NCBI GenBank assembly: GCA_030824295.1
Contig: JAVBYA010000284.1
Span: 1 to 5,426, forward strand
Direction of reading: 5' to 3'
Length of the DNA: 5,426 bases
Source: Bacteroidota bacterium
GTDB lineage: Bacteria; Bacteroidota; Ignavibacteria; UBA10030; UBA8401
Shown: piece by piece, positions 1-5,426 of the stretch
How positions within the stretch are numbered: position 1 is the stretch's first letter
How the letters are laid out: each line of letters starts with the position of its first letter
Notes under the pieces: model-generated
Told to the model about the DNA's origin: nothing
Seen by the model: only the letters and a program-made list of their open reading frames with translations
Databases searched by the model: none
Translations under genes and position numbers: made by a program

Positions 1-1935
1 GCCGTACCGCTCCGTCCGCTGCTCCTTCCCGCGCCGGATGCGTTCGCTTCCGAAACGGTCTACGCCGTCGTGCTGAACAAACCTGCCGCTTTTGCGGAGA
101 GCGCCGGCGGTCTCTTCTGGCGGCTGATGTTCGGTGGGGGAGGATATTCCTCTGCAGAATATCCGATGCTGCATGAGGCGGATTATCAGGATGTGCTCGG
201 TCCGTTCCTTTCGCAGCGAGAAGGGCCTCCGAACATCGTCATCATCATGGTGGAAGGGCTCGGGAGTGCGTTCGTGCGCGGAGGGAACTATGCGGGATTC
301 ACACCCTTCCTTGATTCGTTGGCAGAGAAGAATTTACTCTGGCAGAACATGCTCAGCACGACCGGAAGGACATTCGGCGTGCTTCCTTCCCTGACAGCAT
401 CACTGCCGTTCGGGCGACAGGGGTTCCTGGAATTGGGTGATGCGATGCCGGCCCATCACTCCCTCTTCACGCTGCTGGAAGGGAACGGATACCGCACGGC
501 GTACTTCTACGGCGGCGACATCAGATTCGACAAGCAAAATATCTTCTTGCAGCGTCAGGGCATTGATCGGATCGTCGGAGAGGTGGATTTTCCGGAATCG
601 TACGAACGGTCACCCAAGAACAAGGATGGGTTCACCTGGGGATTCGCCGATGCTGAACTCTTCTCCCGCTCCCTGGAGATCATCGGTTCGGACAACGCTG
701 CCCCGCGGCTGGATGTGTACATGACCCTTTCCACCCACGAACCGTTCCTGGTCCCGAATGCCGAGCAGTACCGCGAACAGGCGAAAAGGATCGTCACCGG
801 GCCTGAATTCTCCGATGAGTTCCGCCGCCGGTTCGGGCAGCATGAGGAGATCTTCACATCACTGATGTATACGGATGATGCGCTCCGTTCCTTCTTTGCA
901 GCGTACCGGCAGCGTGCGGATTATGCGAACACCATCTTCATCATCACAGGGGACCATCGGCTGATCCCGGTACCGATGGAATCCAAGATCGACCGCTACC
1001 GCGTTCCGCTCATCATCGCATCGCCGATGGTGACACGTCCGGCGGTCTTCACCTCCGTTTCTACGCACGCCGATCTCGTCCCGACACTTGCCGGGTACCT
1101 GAAGCAGCGATATCAGCTTTCGTTCCCGCGCCAGCAGCATTGGATCGGCAGCGCGATGGACACCGCTGCCGGATTCCGCATTCTCCGTTCGCGGGCATTC
1201 ATGCCGTTCAAAGGGGAGATATCGGATTATATCGATGGTGAGTATTTCATTTCAGGGGACCGGCTATTCCGTTTGAACAGCCGGCTCTATGCGGACGAGG
1301 TGACGAACGATTCGCTGCGCGACATTCTCCGGTCGAAGCGGGATGCCTTCGTCCGGTTGAATGATGCTGTTACGGCGAACAACACACTCCTTCCATCGTC
1401 CGAACAACGGACCGTGCAGCCGCGGAATGACGATTCACTCTTTGCGGTGATCGCTTCCTGGAAGAAGAACAGCGATCAGCTCTATATGATCGCGCGGGAT
1501 ACGGCATTCGCCGGTCATTATGCAGCGGCGCGCGTCATCTGCCGGAAACTGCTGTCGATTAATGACAACTACCACGATGTGCGGCTGCTCATGGCCGGAA
1601 CATACGCGTGGGAACGCCGTTTTGAGGACGCCCGGCGTGAATATCAGGTGATCGTGCGCCGCGCGCCCCAGTATGCCGATGCACATTTCGGCCTTGCCCG
1701 CGTGGAGTATTGGAACGGCAACAATGAACAGGCGCTGGTCCATATCGACCGTACCATTGCGATCGCTCCCGCAGACCTCTTCGCAAGGGTGATGAAGGCA
1801 CGGATCCAGTTCGCGATGGACCGTGATGCCGATGCACTCAAGGAACTCAATGCGGTGCTCCGCTCTCCGAGGTCACCCGCGTTCACCGAAGCGAAGGAAT
1901 TGAAGGAAAAATTCGACACCGGTTCCTACCGCTGA
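1..1935 (+). CDS. LTA synthase/sulfatase-family envelope enzyme with C-terminal TPR repeats (5' end missing)
   Basis: The reading frame is open to the left edge, so the true start lies upstream; the GTG at 70 is only an internal codon. The catalytic domain belongs to the alkaline phosphatase superfamily, LtaS-like branch. The first metal-binding Glu is in IVIIMVEGLG (Glu codon 253-255). The catalytic Thr nucleophile is in TGRTFGVLPSL (Thr codon 370-372). A substrate or metal His lies in STHEPF (codon 736-738), and the second metal pair Asp-His is in ITGDHR (952-957). The segment YFYGGDIRFD (about 502-531) is also typical of the family. All key residues are present, so the enzyme should be active. 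Relatives transfer phosphoglycerol or phosphoethanolamine, or cleave sulfate esters, at the outer face of the inner membrane; the missing N-terminus would be expected to hold membrane helices. From about 1486 to 1870 there are roughly three TPR units, an unusual addition. These resemble the TPRs of the next gene, which suggests a shared role. The substrate cannot be told from sequence. Confidence 0.85.
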   Translation, partial: AVPLRPLLLPAPDAFASETVYAVVLNKPAAFAESAGGLFWRLMFGGGGYSSAEYPMLHEADYQDVLGPFLSQREGPPNIVIIMVEGLGSAFVRGGNYAGFTPFLDSLAEKNLLWQNMLSTTGRTFGVLPSLTASLPFGRQGFLELGDAMPAHHSLFTLLEGNGYRTAYFYGGDIRFDKQNIFLQRQGIDRIVGEVDFPESYERSPKNKDGFTWGFADAELFSRSLEIIGSDNAAPRLDVYMTLSTHEPFLVPNAEQYREQAKRIVTGPEFSDEFRRRFGQHEEIFTSLMYTDDALRSFFAAYRQRADYANTIFIITGDHRLIPVPMESKIDRYRVPLIIASPMVTRPAVFTSVSTHADLVPTLAGYLKQRYQLSFPRQQHWIGSAMDTAAGFRILRSRAFMPFKGEISDYIDGEYFISGDRLFRLNSRLYADEVTNDSLRDILRSKRDAFVRLNDAVTANNTLLPSSEQRTVQPRNDDSLFAVIASWKKNSDQLYMIARDTAFAGHYAAARVICRKLLSINDNYHDVRLLMAGTYAWERRFEDARREYQVIVRRAPQYADAHFGLARVEYWNGNNEQALVHIDRTIAIAPADLFARVMKARIQFAMDRDADALKELNAVLRSPRSPAFTEAKELKEKFDTGSYR

Positions 1936-1971
1936 GTCCCGGCATGGTACCGGAACGAGATCTTGGAATAT

Positions 1972-1976
1972 GAGGA
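1972..1976 (+). promoter_or_regulatory. Shine-Dalgarno GAGGA choosing the start of the YaiO-like gene
   Basis: GAGGA lies 8 bases before the ATG at 1985, matching the 7-8 base spacing seen for the two clearest ribosome sites later in the window. It lies inside the reading frame if translation begins at the earlier ATG at 1970, which itself has only a poor purine stretch upstream (1952-1960). There are five in-frame ATG codons between 1970 and 1990, so the exact start remains uncertain (1982, 1985 and 1988 are all possible). Confidence 0.5.
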
Positions 1977-1984
1977 TGGATATG

Positions 1985-3244
1985 ATGATGAACAAACATG
2001 TGCTCGTACTGTTCCTGTTCTGCTGTGCATCGGCGCAGCTTCCGGCGCAGTCGTTTCTGGATTCGCTCGGTGCGGAAGATCTCTTCCTGCGGGGACGTGA
2101 ACTGGCCTTCTCCGGTCAGCGCGATTCTGCCCGCCTCCTGTTGAACAAAGCGCTGGAGAAGAGTCCGAATTACGCCGATATCCGCATCCTGCTGGCGCGG
2201 ACCTATGCATGGGACGGATTGCGCACCGTTGCGCGCATGGAACTGGCGACCGTGCTCGAGCAGAAGAAGGGATACCGCGATGCCTACGATGCAGCGATCG
2301 ATGTGGAGATGTGGGATGACAAGTACACGGATGCATTACGACTGTGCAATGAGGCGATCCGGTATTTCCCGAACGATGAGGAGCTGCTGGTGAAGAAAGT
2401 GAAGGTCTACCGTGCATTGAACCGGGACCAGGAAGCGCTCCTGACCATCTCCATCCTGGAGGATATCAACCGCTCCAATCCGAACATCGAAGCGCTCCGC
2501 GAATCGATCTCCACCAAGGGCATTCTGAACAGTGCGGGCATCTCGTACTCGTACGACTGGACGTCCGAGAGCCCGCGTCCGAACCAGATCGCTGCACTGC
2601 AGTACAGCCGTTCCACGCGGTACGGCACCGTGATCGGAAGGATCAACATGGCGGACCGGAGACGGAAGACGAAACTGCAGTATGAAGTGGAAGCGTATCC
2701 TTCCATCATGGGCGGGGTGTACGCGTATGTGAACTACGGGTATGCCGATACGGCCAATGCCGTCCTCTTTCCTGCACACCGCATCGGACTCGAACTGTTC
2801 TTCTCGCTGCCGGCAAGTTTCGAGGCGTCCATCGGTTCGCGGCATCTCTACTTCGATCCGAAACCGGTGAACATCTACACCGGTTCGCTGGGATACTACA
2901 TCGGCAATTATTGGATCTCGCTCCGCTCGTACATCACTCCCGGGGATTTCAGCGTTTCCCGTTCAGTATCTCTCACCACGCGCTGGTACTTCGGCGAGGG
3001 ACATTATCTGTTCGGGAAAGCGGGAGGGGGCGTATCGCCGGATGAGGACCGGTTCATCGACTCTGCCGGTGCAGCCATCTATAATATCGGTTCTACCGGA
3101 CTCGGTGCAGGCATCCACTACAACTTCGATCCGTTCTCTGCGGTGACAACATCGTTCGATTATTCGAATCAGGAACTTTCCTACGACCGCGGGACGTATA
3201 TGGATGTCTATTCTTTCTCCGTTTCCTATAAATACAAATTTTGA
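1985..3244 (+). CDS. Exported TPR protein with YaiO-type outer-membrane beta-barrel
   Basis: The protein is about 419 residues from ATG 1985 (424 if from ATG 1970). It begins with a signal peptide: Lys, then a hydrophobic stretch VLVLFLFCCASA, with likely cleavage at ASA-Q or PAQ-S. Residues about 30-165 form TPR repeats, including NYADIRILLARTYAWDG. From about residue 180 to the end the sequence alternates polar and hydrophobic residues with many Tyr, Phe and Gly, as in a beta-barrel. It ends in SYKYKF, a terminal Phe typical of outer-membrane proteins. TPR plus this barrel matches the YaiO family, whose E. coli member is a shorter outer-membrane protein. The molecular role of YaiO proteins is not settled; a link with surface or exported polysaccharide is often proposed from gene context. 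It follows the LTAS-like gene by 49 bases and precedes trmO by 15, so co-transcription is likely. Its TPRs align with those of the upstream enzyme. I am confident of TPR plus barrel, and fairly confident of the YaiO assignment. Confidence 0.85.
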   Translation: MMNKHVLVLFLFCCASAQLPAQSFLDSLGAEDLFLRGRELAFSGQRDSARLLLNKALEKSPNYADIRILLARTYAWDGLRTVARMELATVLEQKKGYRDAYDAAIDVEMWDDKYTDALRLCNEAIRYFPNDEELLVKKVKVYRALNRDQEALLTISILEDINRSNPNIEALRESISTKGILNSAGISYSYDWTSESPRPNQIAALQYSRSTRYGTVIGRINMADRRRKTKLQYEVEAYPSIMGGVYAYVNYGYADTANAVLFPAHRIGLELFFSLPASFEASIGSRHLYFDPKPVNIYTGSLGYYIGNYWISLRSYITPGDFSVSRSVSLTTRWYFGEGHYLFGKAGGGVSPDEDRFIDSAGAAIYNIGSTGLGAGIHYNFDPFSAVTTSFDYSNQELSYDRGTYMDVYSFSVSYKYKF

Positions 3245-3259
3245 TCGGTACGGACCGTT

Positions 3260-4072
3260 ATGACCGGGGAATCACCGAATCTCATCCTGCAGCCGATCGG
3301 CGTCATCCGTACCCCGTACCGTGAGAAGCAGCATGCACCGCGGCAGCCCGGGGTGGACAAAGCAACGACGGTCGGCATCATCGAACTCCTGCCGGACAGG
3401 AATTTCGACCAGGCGTTGGAATATCTGGACGGGTTCGAACGGATCTGGATCATCTCCTGGTTCCATCAGAACAGTGATTGGAAACCGAAAGTGCTCCCGC
3501 CGCGCAGCGGACGGACGAAACGCGGAGTGTTCGCCACCCGCTCGCCGCACCGGCCGAATCCCATCGGACTTTCATTGTGCCGGCTGTTGGAAGTGAGCGG
3601 CCGTACAGTGCGGGTGGAGAATCCGGACCTGCTGGACGGAACGCCGATCCTCGACCTGAAACCGTACATCCCGTACGCCGAAGCATTCCCGGATGCAGAG
3701 ATCGGCTGGCTGGCCGAAGCGGAACAGACCGGCGGAGCACCGTTCACGGTAACCGTTCTGCCTCTTGCGGAAGAACAAGCCGGCTGGCTGGAGCAGGAGC
3801 ACGACATCCATCTGCTGGAAAGAGCGGTGGACATCCTCTCATTCGATCCGCATCCCCATTCCTACAGGCGGATCATGCAGCACGATGAGGGAGGGCTCGT
3901 CATGGCCATCAAATCGTGGCGCGTACTGTTCACCGTGGCAGGACAGAACGTAACGATACGCGAACTCCGGAGCGGATATCCGTCCGAGGCGATCGCATCG
4001 CGTGCTGCCGATGCCGCTGCGCTCCACGATCAGGCGGCGCACATCGCATTCCATTCACGCTGGATGAAGTGA
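3260..4072 (+). CDS. trmO: tRNA (N6-threonylcarbamoyladenosine(37)-N6)-methyltransferase TrmO
   Basis: TrmO (formerly TsaA/YaeB, UPF0066) uses S-adenosylmethionine to methylate N6 of t6A at position 37 of certain threonine tRNAs, giving m6t6A next to the anticodon; it acts in the cytoplasm. The 270-residue protein starts with the typical N-terminus LQPIGVIRTPY (about residues 10-20). It carries the family signature SPHRPNPIG (95-103) and the second conserved block LLDGTPILDLKPYIPYA (124-140). Residues about 193-240 (FDPHPHSYRR onward, through IKSWRVLF) fit the C-terminal TrmO domain. It is somewhat longer than the 235-residue E. coli enzyme, with an extra charged and Ala-rich tail of about 30 residues. 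The start follows the upstream stop by 15 bases and has only a weak GGA (3252-3254) as ribosome site. A short CGGT/ACCG stem (3246-3257) covers that site, so translation may depend on ribosomes arriving from the gene before. It is the only clearly cytoplasmic, housekeeping product in the window. Confidence 0.93.
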   Translation: MTGESPNLILQPIGVIRTPYREKQHAPRQPGVDKATTVGIIELLPDRNFDQALEYLDGFERIWIISWFHQNSDWKPKVLPPRSGRTKRGVFATRSPHRPNPIGLSLCRLLEVSGRTVRVENPDLLDGTPILDLKPYIPYAEAFPDAEIGWLAEAEQTGGAPFTVTVLPLAEEQAGWLEQEHDIHLLERAVDILSFDPHPHSYRRIMQHDEGGLVMAIKSWRVLFTVAGQNVTIRELRSGYPSEAIASRAADAAALHDQAAHIAFHSRWMK

Positions 4073-4077
4073 ACATC

Positions 4078-4899
4078 ATGAACCACCTTTTTCGCTGTCT
4101 CCTTCTCATCATCATCTCCGCCACAGTGCTTTCAGCGCAGGCATTCCGTCCGTTCGAATGGCTGCAGGTCTTCCCGGAGAGTTCTTTCGTCTCCCCGTTC
4201 ACCGCCGAAACCCACGCGCACCGGATGCGTGCAGAGAATATCATGCTCACCAACAATGTGCGCGCGTCGATGGGCAGCATCATCCCGGTGTTCGGCATCG
4301 CTCTGTTCGGGACCGACATACAGGCGAGTCTCGGCGCATCGGTCCACTTCGAACTGCGTCCCAACGGACAGGCACATGTGGTCTCCAACGATTATTATGT
4401 CGACTACCTGATGCTCGATGTTCCGATCCATCAGCGGTGGTTCGCCCGGTTCATCACCGGTCATACCAGTCATCATCTCAGCGACAATACGTTCGAGCGT
4501 CTTCAGCTGACCCAGGCGTTCACCTACTCACGGGATTATGTGAAGCTCTTCACGGTGTATGAAGGGGGACGGAACGAGCAGTTCTACATCGGTGCGGATT
4601 ATGCGTATATTATGACCATTGGATACCGGCTCTCCAAACCGTGGATCGTGCAGACCGGCGGAAAGATCCCGCTCGGAACGGCATTCGGGGTACTCTCACT
4701 GTTTGCCGCGGCGGATATCTCTGCGCGCCAGGATGCCGGGTTCGCTGCCACCAACACTCTGCAGCTGGGCTTCACACTGCCGATGCAGCCGGGACGCACG
4801 GTCCGTTTCGCACTGCAGTACAGGAAAGGACTCGATGAACGGGGACAATTCCTGCCGCAGCATCGTGAACTGAGCACCGTTGGTTTCTCGTTCGAATGA
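4078..4899 (+). CDS. Exported DUF1207-like protein, probable outer-membrane beta-barrel
   Basis: This 273-residue protein of unknown function starts with a clear signal peptide: MNHLFRC, a hydrophobic core LLLIIISATVL, and likely cleavage after LSA (residue 20). The frame stays open upstream to 3916 inside trmO, but the signal peptide fixes the start at ATG 4078, 5 bases after the trmO stop. No good ribosome site is visible, so coupling to trmO is plausible. The mature part has alternating beta-strand patterns and several features I associate with DUF1207: an opening VFPESSFVSPFTAETHAHRM (residues 31-50), a central DYLMLDVPIHQRWFARF followed by GHTSHHLSDN (128-137, comparable to the family's His-Ser-Ser-His-Leu-Gly-Asp type motif), and a C-terminal GLDERGQF (251-258, comparable to a Gly-Gln-Phe block near the end of the family). 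It ends FSFE rather than with a terminal aromatic residue. Assignment to DUF1207 is by motif memory, not a search. No function is established for that family to my knowledge. Confidence 0.72.
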   Translation: MNHLFRCLLLIIISATVLSAQAFRPFEWLQVFPESSFVSPFTAETHAHRMRAENIMLTNNVRASMGSIIPVFGIALFGTDIQASLGASVHFELRPNGQAHVVSNDYYVDYLMLDVPIHQRWFARFITGHTSHHLSDNTFERLQLTQAFTYSRDYVKLFTVYEGGRNEQFYIGADYAYIMTIGYRLSKPWIVQTGGKIPLGTAFGVLSLFAAADISARQDAGFAATNTLQLGFTLPMQPGRTVRFALQYRKGLDERGQFLPQHRELSTVGFSFE

Positions 4900-4906
4900 C
4901 CATTTC

Positions 4907-4914
4907 AGAAAGGA
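4907..4914 (+). promoter_or_regulatory. Shine-Dalgarno AGAAAGGA deciding the start at 4923
   Basis: AGAAAGGA ends 8 bases before ATG 4923. It favours that start over the in-frame ATG at 4896, which overlaps the upstream stop codon as ATGA but would place this purine run inside the coding sequence and add nine polar residues before the signal peptide. Confidence 0.7.
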
Positions 4915-4922
4915 CAACCGCT

Positions 4923-5189
4923 ATGACCATCCGTCTCCGCATCATCGTTTCCATCACCGCACTGCTGCTGCTCGTCTCTGCTGTTCTGCTCGTAGCGGCG
5001 CCGGAACCACCGCAGTACACCAAACGCTGTACGGTGAAATTGTATTCCGCGAACGGTATCGTTGCAACATGGGACGCCATGGGTATGGGCCAGGTGGAAG
5101 GTCAGACCCTCACGTTCACGGTCGGCTCGGAGGTCTCCCCGCGCAAGGTCCGTATCAGCGGCACCTGGTCCATTGAAGAACGCGATTAG
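4923..5189 (+). CDS. Small exported or membrane-anchored protein, unknown function
   Basis: I do not recognise this 88-residue protein. It begins MTIRLRIIVS, two Arg before a hydrophobic stretch of about 20 residues (ITALLLLVSAVLLVAA, to residue 26). This is either a cleaved signal peptide (possible cleavage after VAA) or a single N-terminal membrane anchor. The remaining roughly 60 residues look like a small beta domain, with strand-like runs CTVKLYSA, IVATWDA, TLTFTV, KVRISGTWSI separated by Gly-containing turns. There is one Cys (residue 36) and no lipobox at the expected place. The gene lies 23 bases after the DUF1207-like gene and 28 before the DUF1684 gene, with good ribosome sites on both it and its downstream neighbour, so it is probably part of the same transcript. 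The ATG at 4896 is a less likely alternative start that would give 97 residues. The good ribosome site and clear signal sequence make it a convincing gene despite its size. Confidence 0.75.
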   Translation: MTIRLRIIVSITALLLLVSAVLLVAAPEPPQYTKRCTVKLYSANGIVATWDAMGMGQVEGQTLTFTVGSEVSPRKVRISGTWSIEERD

Positions 5190-5204
5190 TCAACATTCGG
5201 GTCG

Positions 5205-5210
5205 AAAGGA
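5205..5210 (+). promoter_or_regulatory. Shine-Dalgarno AAAGGA for the GTG start at 5218
   Basis: AAAGGA ends 7 bases before GTG 5218, which selects this GTG over the in-frame GTG codons at 5224 and 5227 (spacings of 13 and 16). Confidence 0.65.
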
Positions 5211-5217
5211 ATCTATC

Positions 5218-5426
5218 GTGCTTGTGGTGAAACGAATATTTGTGTTGTGCATGCTCATTCTTCCGCTCTCAGCGCAAACGGAAGTGACGGCGGATAGCTA
5301 TCTCCGTTCCGTGGAGGAATGGCACCGCACCCGCATCAACGGATTGAAGAAGGAACACAGCTGGGTCTCACTCATTGCGTTGGATTGGCTGAAGGAAGGG
5401 ACGCATACCGTCCCCGGCATCGGCAC
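5218..5426 (+). CDS. Exported DUF1684 family protein (3' end missing)
   Basis: Sixty-nine codons are visible, and the frame runs off the right edge. The GTG start at 5218 is supported by AAAGGA 7 bases upstream. The first 19 residues are a signal peptide (MLVVKR, hydrophobic core IFVLCMLILPLSA, likely cleavage before QTE). The Cys in the core (residue 11) is followed by Met, Leu and Ile and does not look like a proper lipobox. Residues 33-60 show the opening pattern of DUF1684: EEWHRTRINGLKK, then SWVSLIALDWLKEG, where the family has a Trp/Arg-rich helix followed by a Trp-Leu-x-Leu-x-Gly-Leu-x-Trp-Leu-x-x-Gly type strand-turn. DUF1684 proteins are common in Bacteroidota and others, but I know of no established function. 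The gene lies 28 bases after the small exported protein and probably shares its transcript. Confidence 0.75.
   Translation, partial: MLVVKRIFVLCMLILPLSAQTEVTADSYLRSVEEWHRTRINGLKKEHSWVSLIALDWLKEGTHTVPGIG

Noticed and set aside
70..72. GTG at 70 as the start of the first gene
   Set aside because: The frame is open to the left edge, and the family needs N-terminal membrane helices that would lie before this point, so the gene begins outside the window.
1926..2417. Minus-strand open frame of 163 codons
   Set aside because: It is opposite the YaiO-like gene, the translation is rich in Arg, Pro, Ser and His with no domain, and the plus-strand product is clearly real.
2336..2845. Minus-strand open frame of 169 codons
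   Set aside because: It is an antisense shadow of the TPR-barrel gene with low-complexity Arg/Val/Asp-rich translation and no recognisable motif.
3466..3888. Open frames on both strands overlapping trmO (122 and 136 codons)
   Set aside because: They are alternative-frame shadows in GC-rich DNA; TrmO signature motifs occupy the true frame.
3916..4077. Upstream extension of the DUF1207-like frame inside trmO
   Set aside because: The extension is Arg-rich shadow sequence of trmO, and it would bury the clear signal peptide that starts at ATG 4078.
4158..4562. Plus-strand 134-codon frame inside the DUF1207-like gene
   Set aside because: It is Arg/His-rich out-of-frame translation with no independent support.
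4896..4922. ATG at 4896, overlapping the preceding stop as ATGA, as start of the small exported protein
   Set aside because: Such overlaps can couple translation, but AGAAAGGA at 4907-4914 fits ATG 4923, and the extra nine polar residues do not suit the signal sequence. Kept only as an alternative.
5190..5217. Possible terminator or promoter between the small exported protein and the DUF1684 gene
   Set aside because: There is no inverted repeat with a T run and no convincing -35/-10 pair; only the ribosome site is visible.

Overview
The window is a densely packed stretch of six protein-coding genes, all on the + strand, cut by both ends. Gaps between genes are very short (49, 15, 5, 23 and 28 bases with the starts chosen here). 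I see no terminator-like hairpin followed by a T run, and no RNA gene, mobile element, CRISPR array or repeat array. By eye the base composition is moderately GC-rich and similar throughout, so nothing suggests recent transfer.

Layout: (1) 1-1935, the 3' part of a large LTA-synthase/sulfatase-family (alkaline phosphatase superfamily) envelope enzyme that ends in TPR repeats. (2) 1985-3244, an exported TPR protein with a C-terminal YaiO-type outer-membrane beta-barrel. (3) 3260-4072, TrmO, the tRNA m6t6A37 methyltransferase. (4) 4078-4899, an exported, probable outer-membrane beta-barrel protein resembling DUF1207. (5) 4923-5189, an 88-residue exported or membrane-anchored protein of unknown function. 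(6) 5218-end, the 5' part of an exported DUF1684 protein.

Five of the six genes are envelope or exported proteins. The mix of a YaiO barrel with TPRs, an LTAS-like enzyme of the type carrying a GRTFGVLPSL-like catalytic segment, a DUF1207-like barrel and DUF1684 suggests a Gram-negative member of the Bacteroidota/Ignavibacteriota/Chlorobiota (FCB) group. This is inferred from family composition, not from a phylogenetic marker.

The most notable point is the first gene pair. The TPR segment at the end of the LTAS-like enzyme and the one at the start of the YaiO protein align without gaps and share about 20 of 46 residues. The pair may act together on an envelope glycan or glycerophosphate polymer, with an inner-membrane enzyme and an outer-membrane barrel joined through periplasmic TPRs. 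That functional link is inference. The remaining genes look like ordinary, partly uncharacterised envelope genes around one housekeeping tRNA-modification gene.
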